From a bacterium (lineage in GTDB: Bacteria; Bacteroidota; Bacteroidia; Chitinophagales; Saprospiraceae), in assembly GCA_024742755.1 (NCBI GenBank), contig JANSXW010000004.1, forward strand, positions 1 through 64,000: 64,000 bases of DNA, read 5' to 3'. The translations under genes were made by a program, and so were the position numbers. The number at the start of each line of letters is the position of its first letter. Position 1 is the stretch's first letter. The notes under the pieces are model-generated. The model was given only the letters and a program-made list of their open reading frames with translations. It did no database searches and was not told the DNA's origin. This document shows positions 59,870-64,000 of the stretch, piece after piece.

Positions 59870-60880
59870 ATGCAAATCCTCAAGATTGGTTTATTCATCC
59901 TGGCCGGGCTTATTGGCTTGGTCGCTATAGGAGGGCTTATCGCGCCCCGCGAAGTTTCCCTCAGCCGTTCCACCGTTATTGAAGCGCCGCAGGAGGAGGT
60001 TTTCAATACCGTAAATGACCTTAAAACCTGGGAGTCCTGGTCGCCCTGGAATGAAATGGACCCGGCTATGAAGGTCACTATGGGCGATCCTTCAGTAGGC
60101 TCAGGCGCATTTTACTCCTGGAAAGGAGACATTTCCGGTGAAGGGCGCATGGAAATCACTTCTTCTTCTGCACCGGAAAAACTGACTACGCACGTAGATT
60201 TCAAAGGGCAGGGCGGAGCAGATGCAGCCTGGACCTTCAAGCCGGTAGACGGCGGTACGGAAACCACCTGGGCGTTTCATACGCAGTTCCCTTACCCTTT
60301 CAATGCGATGCTGCTGTTTCAGGACTTTGAAGGTGCGATTGAGAAAGACTATGACAGAGGGCTGGAATTGCTGAAGGAGCAGGTGGAGGCGAAGGCTGCC
60401 GCTATGCCTCAGTTCAAGGTACAAACGGTTGAGCTGCCGTTGCGCCATTTTGTAGCCTTACGGCAAACGGTGGATATGTCCGAAATGACCGCCGTTTTTG
60501 GTGCCAATACCCCAAAAGTCTATCAGGCGGTAGAGCAGGCTGGGCTGGCGATGGCTGGTATGCCTTGCGGGCTATGCTATACCTGGGACGAAGCCGCAGG
60601 CACTTCGGATTGCGCACAGGCTATTCCGCTGGCAGAAGCCCATCAGCTTAAAGGTTTTGAAACCATTGAGGTGGCGGAAAACGAGGCCCTGCTCATTGAA
60701 TACTACGGGGGCTACGAAGGGCTGGGAGCAGCCCACATGGCTATAGAAGGCTACTGCAAGCAGCATGGCCTGGAGGCCGGAGTGCCGGCTATCGAAGAAT
60801 ATGTAACGGACCCGGGGTCGGAGCCGGATACTTCAAAATGGCTGACCCGGGTTTACTACCCTTTAGTATCAAAGGGATAA
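59870..60880 (+). CDS. SRPBCC (START-like) and GyrI-like effector-binding two-domain protein
   Basis: A 336-residue protein with an N-terminal membrane helix (about 4-25, ILKIGLFILAGLIGLVAIGG). It is followed by a polyketide-cyclase/SRPBCC domain (about 33-175, VIEAPQEEVFNTVNDLKTWESWSPWNEMDPAM) and a GyrI-like effector-binding domain (about 180-335, LRHFVALRQTVDMSEM, LIEYYGGYEGLGAAHMAIEGY). Both are small-molecule-binding folds; the ligand is unknown. Fusion of these two domains with an anchor recurs in Bacteroidota. Its 3' end overlaps the convergent MscS gene by 25 nt. Confidence 0.82.
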   Translation: MQILKIGLFILAGLIGLVAIGGLIAPREVSLSRSTVIEAPQEEVFNTVNDLKTWESWSPWNEMDPAMKVTMGDPSVGSGAFYSWKGDISGEGRMEITSSSAPEKLTTHVDFKGQGGADAAWTFKPVDGGTETTWAFHTQFPYPFNAMLLFQDFEGAIEKDYDRGLELLKEQVEAKAAAMPQFKVQTVELPLRHFVALRQTVDMSEMTAVFGANTPKVYQAVEQAGLAMAGMPCGLCYTWDEAAGTSDCAQAIPLAEAHQLKGFETIEVAENEALLIEYYGGYEGLGAAHMAIEGYCKQHGLEAGVPAIEEYVTDPGSEPDTSKWLTRVYYPLVSKG

Positions 60881-61743
60881 TCCGACTGTAACTGGTGCTG
60901 ATGGAGGTGGGTGGCAACGCCCATCTCCTGTAGTGCGACCATGAGGTCTGTGCGGATGTTGTGCTGAACGGACCAGGCATTGGCCGGAGAAGTTGCCCAG
61001 GCCGCTATCCAGCACTTGATGGCTTTCTCGCCCATTTCCATGACCCAAAACCGGGGCTTTTCCTTGACCTGGCTGGCGTTGTACTGCTCAGCTATGCGCA
61101 TAGCTGTATAGCGTACGCTGGAGAGGTCTGCTTCCGGCGAAATGAAAAACTCCACATGCGCCCAGATGAAAGTGTCGTGCACAGAATAATTGATGACTTC
61201 CCGCTTTAGCATATCCGAATTCGCAACGATGTACCGTTTCCAGTCCCAGGTCTTGACCGTCGTGTGGAGCATGGAAATATCCTCGACTGTGCCGTAGTAC
61301 CCTTCAATCACCACCGTATCGCCGAGCCGGATGGCAGAGGAAAAGCTGAGCAGGATACCGGAGATGAAGTTCTCAATGATCGGCCGGGCAGCGATACCAA
61401 GCACAATACCAAACGCGGAGACCAGCAGGGAAATCGAAGTAATGGGCAGCTTAGTGGAGAAAGGCAGCACCCCGATCAGTATGATAATGAGCACAGAAAA
61501 GGTAATGGCCCCTTTTCTGATGATGCTGAAGCGCCCGGAGATATTGTCGGCGGCCCGTTCCAGGGAGGCTTCCGGCGAATCCCCCGGGGGCGAAACGGTT
61601 TTGACCGGATTCAAGGTTTCTATTTCCTCCAGTCGCTGGAGCTTACGCTTCTTGTAGCCCGCTATCATTTTGAGCAGGCCATACAGCAACAGCGCACCTC
61701 CCAGTGCGACCAGTGATACATATATCCAAATGGTTTGTGTCAT
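60856..61743 (-). CDS. MscS-family mechanosensitive channel
   Basis: A 295-residue small-conductance-type channel. One membrane helix leads (about 5-25), followed by a charged linker with ETLNPVKTVSPPGDSPEASL, two further helices (about 76-95 and 100-122), the pore helix region around GIVLGIAARPIIENFISGILLSF, and the Sm-like beta domain (LGDTVVIEGYYGTVEDISMLHTTVKTWDWKRYIVANSDMLKREVINYS). It should release solutes on hypo-osmotic shock. The last 25 nt overlap the SRPBCC gene tail to tail. Confidence 0.92.
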   Translation of the reverse strand: MTQTIWIYVSLVALGGALLLYGLLKMIAGYKKRKLQRLEEIETLNPVKTVSPPGDSPEASLERAADNISGRFSIIRKGAITFSVLIIILIGVLPFSTKLPITSISLLVSAFGIVLGIAARPIIENFISGILLSFSSAIRLGDTVVIEGYYGTVEDISMLHTTVKTWDWKRYIVANSDMLKREVINYSVHDTFIWAHVEFFISPEADLSSVRYTAMRIAEQYNASQVKEKPRFWVMEMGEKAIKCWIAAWATSPANAWSVQHNIRTDLMVALQEMGVATHLHQHQLQSDYPFDTKG

Positions 61744-61832
61744 TTGTAGTGAGCTTTTATTATTTTAGCTTGTGTCAACTAAACGAAACACGACAAAGCT
61801 GAAGAACTATGATAACTCTACGCCCCATTCTT

Positions 61833-63272
61833 ATGAAGTTTTCCTTCCTTTTGTTGATGGCCGGTTTTCTGGCTTCCTGTGCCACCAACCCGGTGACCGG
61901 CAAAAAGGAATTCATGCTGCTCAGCAAAGAGCAGGAAGTGCAAATGGGCATTAGCTACGACCCGCAGGTTGTTGCCTCCTACGGATTATACGAAGATGAT
62001 AAAATCCAGCAGTTTATTACCACTCAGGGCCGGCTAATGGCCCGGATTTCTCATCGCCCGGACCTGCCCTATGAGTTTAAGGTGCTGGACTCGCCGGTGG
62101 TGAACGCCTTTGCGGTACCCGGAGGGTTCGTTTACTTCACCCGTGGGATTATGGCCCATTTCAACAACGAAGCTGAATTTGCAGGTGTGCTGGGGCACGA
62201 AATCGGTCACGTAACCGCCCGGCATTCGGCGCGGCAGTACAGCCGTCAGATGCTTGGGCAGGTTGGGCTGATTGCCGGTATCATCGTCTCCCCTAAGTTT
62301 GCGGAGTTTGCGGATGTGGCGAGCCAGGGATTGGGGCTGTTGTTTCTGAAATATGGCAGGGATGCGGAGACCGAGTCCGACCGGCTGGGCGTGGAATACT
62401 CCACGAAAATCGGTTATGATGCCAGAGAAATGGCTGATTTTTTCCAAACCCTGAAGCGTCTGAGCGATCAGAGCGGCGGGCGGTTGCCAACATTTATGTC
62501 CACGCACCCCGACCCGGCTAACCGGTACGAAAATACCAAAGCCCTGGCCCAAAAGTGGCAGCAGCGCTCCAATGGCCGGAATTTAAAGGTGGGCCGCGAC
62601 TCTTACCTGAATATGATTGATGGGTTGCTCTACGGCGAAGACCCTCGTCAGGGCTATGTGGAGCGCAACACCTTCTATCACCCTGACCTCAAGTTCCAAT
62701 ACCCCATCCCGAATGGCTGGCGCACGGTCAATACCCCCAGCCAGGTACAAATGGCACCCGAAGATGGTAACGCCCTTATGGTCCTCTCGTTGTCGGCTAA
62801 GAATAACCTGACTCAGGCGGAGCAGGCCTATATGGAGACGCATCAGTTTGAGGTGACGAGCCGGAATAACCGGCAGGTCAATGGCCTGAATGCCCGCGTG
62901 GTGCAGGGGCGTCAGGTAGATGAACAGAACCAGCAGGTGATTAATATTCTGCTTTATTTTATTGAGTACGAAGGACGGGTATATCAGTTGCTGGGCATGG
63001 CGTATCAGCAACAGTATGGCAACTACGAGAGCAGCTTCCTGCGCACGATGAATGGCTTTGACCGCCTGACGGATGCCTCCAAGATCAATGTGCAGCCGGA
63101 ACGCATCAAAATTGTAAAAGCGCCACGTACCACCAACCTGCGCAGCCTGCTCACCAGCAACGGTATTCCTAATGACCGCCTCGAAGAATTTGCCATTCTG
63201 AATGGGATGGAGCTCAACACACAGGTGGAGAGCGGAACCCTCTTCAAGGTGGTGGATAAGGCGAGGAATTAA
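61833..63272 (+). CDS. M48-family metallopeptidase lipoprotein (BepA/LoiP-like)
   Basis: A 479-residue periplasmic zinc protease with a lipobox signal (MKFSFLLLMAGFLASC). The catalytic site is HEIGH at H122-E123-H126 (GVLGHEIGHVTARHSAR), with the third ligand region DAETESDRLGVEYSTKIGYD and STHPDPANR. The C-terminal 220 residues have no catalytic features and contain YERV-type strands and FYHPDLKFQYPIPNGWRTV, an outer-membrane-quality-control-like extension. Related proteases degrade misassembled outer-membrane proteins. An earlier ATG at 61809 is possible; the lipoprotein signal starts at 61833. DUF6438 follows 15 nt downstream. Confidence 0.9.
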   Translation: MKFSFLLLMAGFLASCATNPVTGKKEFMLLSKEQEVQMGISYDPQVVASYGLYEDDKIQQFITTQGRLMARISHRPDLPYEFKVLDSPVVNAFAVPGGFVYFTRGIMAHFNNEAEFAGVLGHEIGHVTARHSARQYSRQMLGQVGLIAGIIVSPKFAEFADVASQGLGLLFLKYGRDAETESDRLGVEYSTKIGYDAREMADFFQTLKRLSDQSGGRLPTFMSTHPDPANRYENTKALAQKWQQRSNGRNLKVGRDSYLNMIDGLLYGEDPRQGYVERNTFYHPDLKFQYPIPNGWRTVNTPSQVQMAPEDGNALMVLSLSAKNNLTQAEQAYMETHQFEVTSRNNRQVNGLNARVVQGRQVDEQNQQVINILLYFIEYEGRVYQLLGMAYQQQYGNYESSFLRTMNGFDRLTDASKINVQPERIKIVKAPRTTNLRSLLTSNGIPNDRLEEFAILNGMELNTQVESGTLFKVVDKARN

Positions 63273-63287
63273 TATCTTGCGGCAAAA

Positions 63288-63782
63288 ATGAAATCTATGA
63301 AAAGTCCAATCCGACTAACTTTAATGCTGGCGAGTGCCTTTCTGTTGTTTACAGCCCAGAAATGCGGCAGTGGCAAATATGAGTACGAGCCCACCACCTC
63401 TATCGAAATTGCGAAAACCGGGTGCTTTGGACAGTGCCCTACCTATGTTTTCTCGCTTAAAGGCGACGGTTCAGCTACTTTCAACGGGCGCCGTTTTGTA
63501 GAGCCGGAAGGGGAACACCACCGGACCTATTCGGCAGATACCACCAACATGGTCTTTTCCCGCCTGATTGAGGCCGATTTGTATCAGTACGAGCGGGAGT
63601 ACACGGATAATGTGACGGATTTGCCAACGACCTACCTCACCTTTGAACACGAGGGCAAACAGAAAAAAATTAAACTCTACTACGGTTACCCGGAAGAGCT
63701 GGGCACTATCGTAGAGCAATTGCAGGAAGTCGCCCTCACAAAAGGCTGGATGGAGGGAAAGGCTCCGGAAGAGGAGAAATAA
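63288..63782 (+). CDS. DUF6438 lipoprotein-like protein
   Basis: A 164-residue protein with a signal (MKSPIRLTLMLASAFLLFTA, then QKCGSG) and the DUF6438 core TSIEIAKTGCFGQCPTYVFSLKGDGSATFNGR, whose CFGQCP motif is the family hallmark. The function is unknown. Two starts are possible (63288 and 63297); the second is closer to the hydrophobic core. It is co-transcribed with the M48 protease and ends in a hairpin terminator. Confidence 0.82.
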   Translation: MKSMKSPIRLTLMLASAFLLFTAQKCGSGKYEYEPTTSIEIAKTGCFGQCPTYVFSLKGDGSATFNGRRFVEPEGEHHRTYSADTTNMVFSRLIEADLYQYEREYTDNVTDLPTTYLTFEHEGKQKKIKLYYGYPEELGTIVEQLQEVALTKGWMEGKAPEEEK

Positions 63783-63804
63783 GAAAAGCTTCGAAATAAG
63801 GACA

Positions 63805-63838
63805 ACAGCCCTCAGTGCTTCGGTGCGCTGAGGGCTGT
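63805..63838. terminator. Bidirectional terminator between DUF6438 and the right-edge gene
   Basis: 11-bp stem ACAGCCCTCAG / CTGAGGGCTGT with an inner TGC-ttcg-GTGCG loop. Flanking gacaa / gttgtc extends the pairing with one mismatch, so both convergent genes can use it. The T tract is short. Confidence 0.7.
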
Positions 63839-63844
63839 GTTGTC

Positions 63845-64000
63845 TCAGCTTGGTGCCAGCACCGGGCGTCCATGCATCCACTTCCTGAAAATACGGTCAA
63901 CGGCCGGATTGTCTTTCCAGTTTTGCTCAACGCCCTCCAGCGCCAGTATTTCCTCAAAAAGCGCATCCTGTGCATGCCCTTCCTCAAGGGCCTCGCTGTA
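63845..64000 (-). CDS. C-terminal part of an unidentified protein (runs off the right edge)
   Basis: An open frame of 51 codons entering from the right edge and stopping at TGA (63847-63845). It reads YSEALEEGHAQDALFEEILALEGVE and ends RIFRKWMHGRPVLAPS. It is acidic and helical, with no recognised domain. The stop lies 7 nt from the terminator at 63805-63838, which supports a real gene end. Identity cannot be given from this fragment. Confidence 0.55.
   Translation of the reverse strand, partial: YSEALEEGHAQDALFEEILALEGVEQNWKDNPAVDRIFRKWMHGRPVLAPS

Noticed and set aside
1-64000. CRISPR arrays, rRNA operons, prophage or insertion sequences
   Set aside because: No regularly spaced repeats, no rRNA-like stretches, and no transposase, integrase or phage structural proteins were found among the genes.

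Overview
The window comes from a member of the Bacteroidota, most likely a Saprospiria-type (Lewinella/Phaeodactylibacter-like) bacterium of moderate GC content. The signs are a SusC/SusD pair, Por secretion (T9SS) C-terminal sorting tails, Bacteroidota-typical families (DUF937, DUF2851, DUF4173, DUF547, DUF6438), LytTR/LytS signalling, no evident Shine-Dalgarno sequences, and promoters of the Bacteroidota type (-33 TTG/TTTG, 19-20 nt spacer, -7 TAnnTTTG). The window reads as chromosomal: there are no rRNA genes, no convincing tRNA, no insertion sequence and no CRISPR array.

Layout. 1-12 kb: the 5' part of a secreted protein, then pssA, rsmI, a DUF937 gene, tatA, a 2OG-Fe(II) oxygenase, a flippase-like membrane protein, a heptose nucleotidyltransferase, a Nif3-family gene, a zinc-ribbon coiled-coil protein, a TPR protein and a DUF547 lipoprotein. 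11-21 kb: transport and ion homeostasis, with a glutamate-receptor-like K+ channel, a SusC/SusD pair, a BCCT osmolyte carrier with its Usp partner, and a voltage-gated-type channel ending in a zinc ribbon. 21-25 kb: a small signalling locus made of a LytTR response regulator, an unannotated 47-residue double-glycine-leader peptide with its own terminator, and a soluble TPR histidine kinase. It is followed by two copies of a 19-nt motif, each ahead of a strong terminator, upstream of gluQ.

25-34 kb: a secreted esterase, an ECF sigma / anti-sigma / Spy-like group, comM, a radical SAM/SPASM protein and a DUF2851 gene with a long structured leader. 33.7-36.4 kb: an AT-richer glycan segment with an NDP-hexose 2,3-dehydratase and a GT61-like transferase. 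36.7-51 kb: housekeeping genes nadD, dnaN, an M16 homologue lacking its zinc motif, mreBCD-mrdA, folA, two GT2 transferases, a nitroreductase and hisB-hisH-hisA. 50.5-64 kb: a LamG protein, a self-contained regulator/membrane-protein operon with duplicated palindromic operators, a large T9SS propeller protein, a propeller-linked adenylate cyclase, an SRPBCC/GyrI-like protein, MscS, an M48 lipoprotein protease and a DUF6438 protein. The window ends in a truncated gene.

The strongest candidate for something undescribed is the peptide-plus-two-component locus at 21.1-24.5 kb. The palindromic operators at 52.8 and 53.8 kb, the tandem motif/terminator elements at 24.65-24.87 kb and the structured leader at 33.3-33.65 kb come next.
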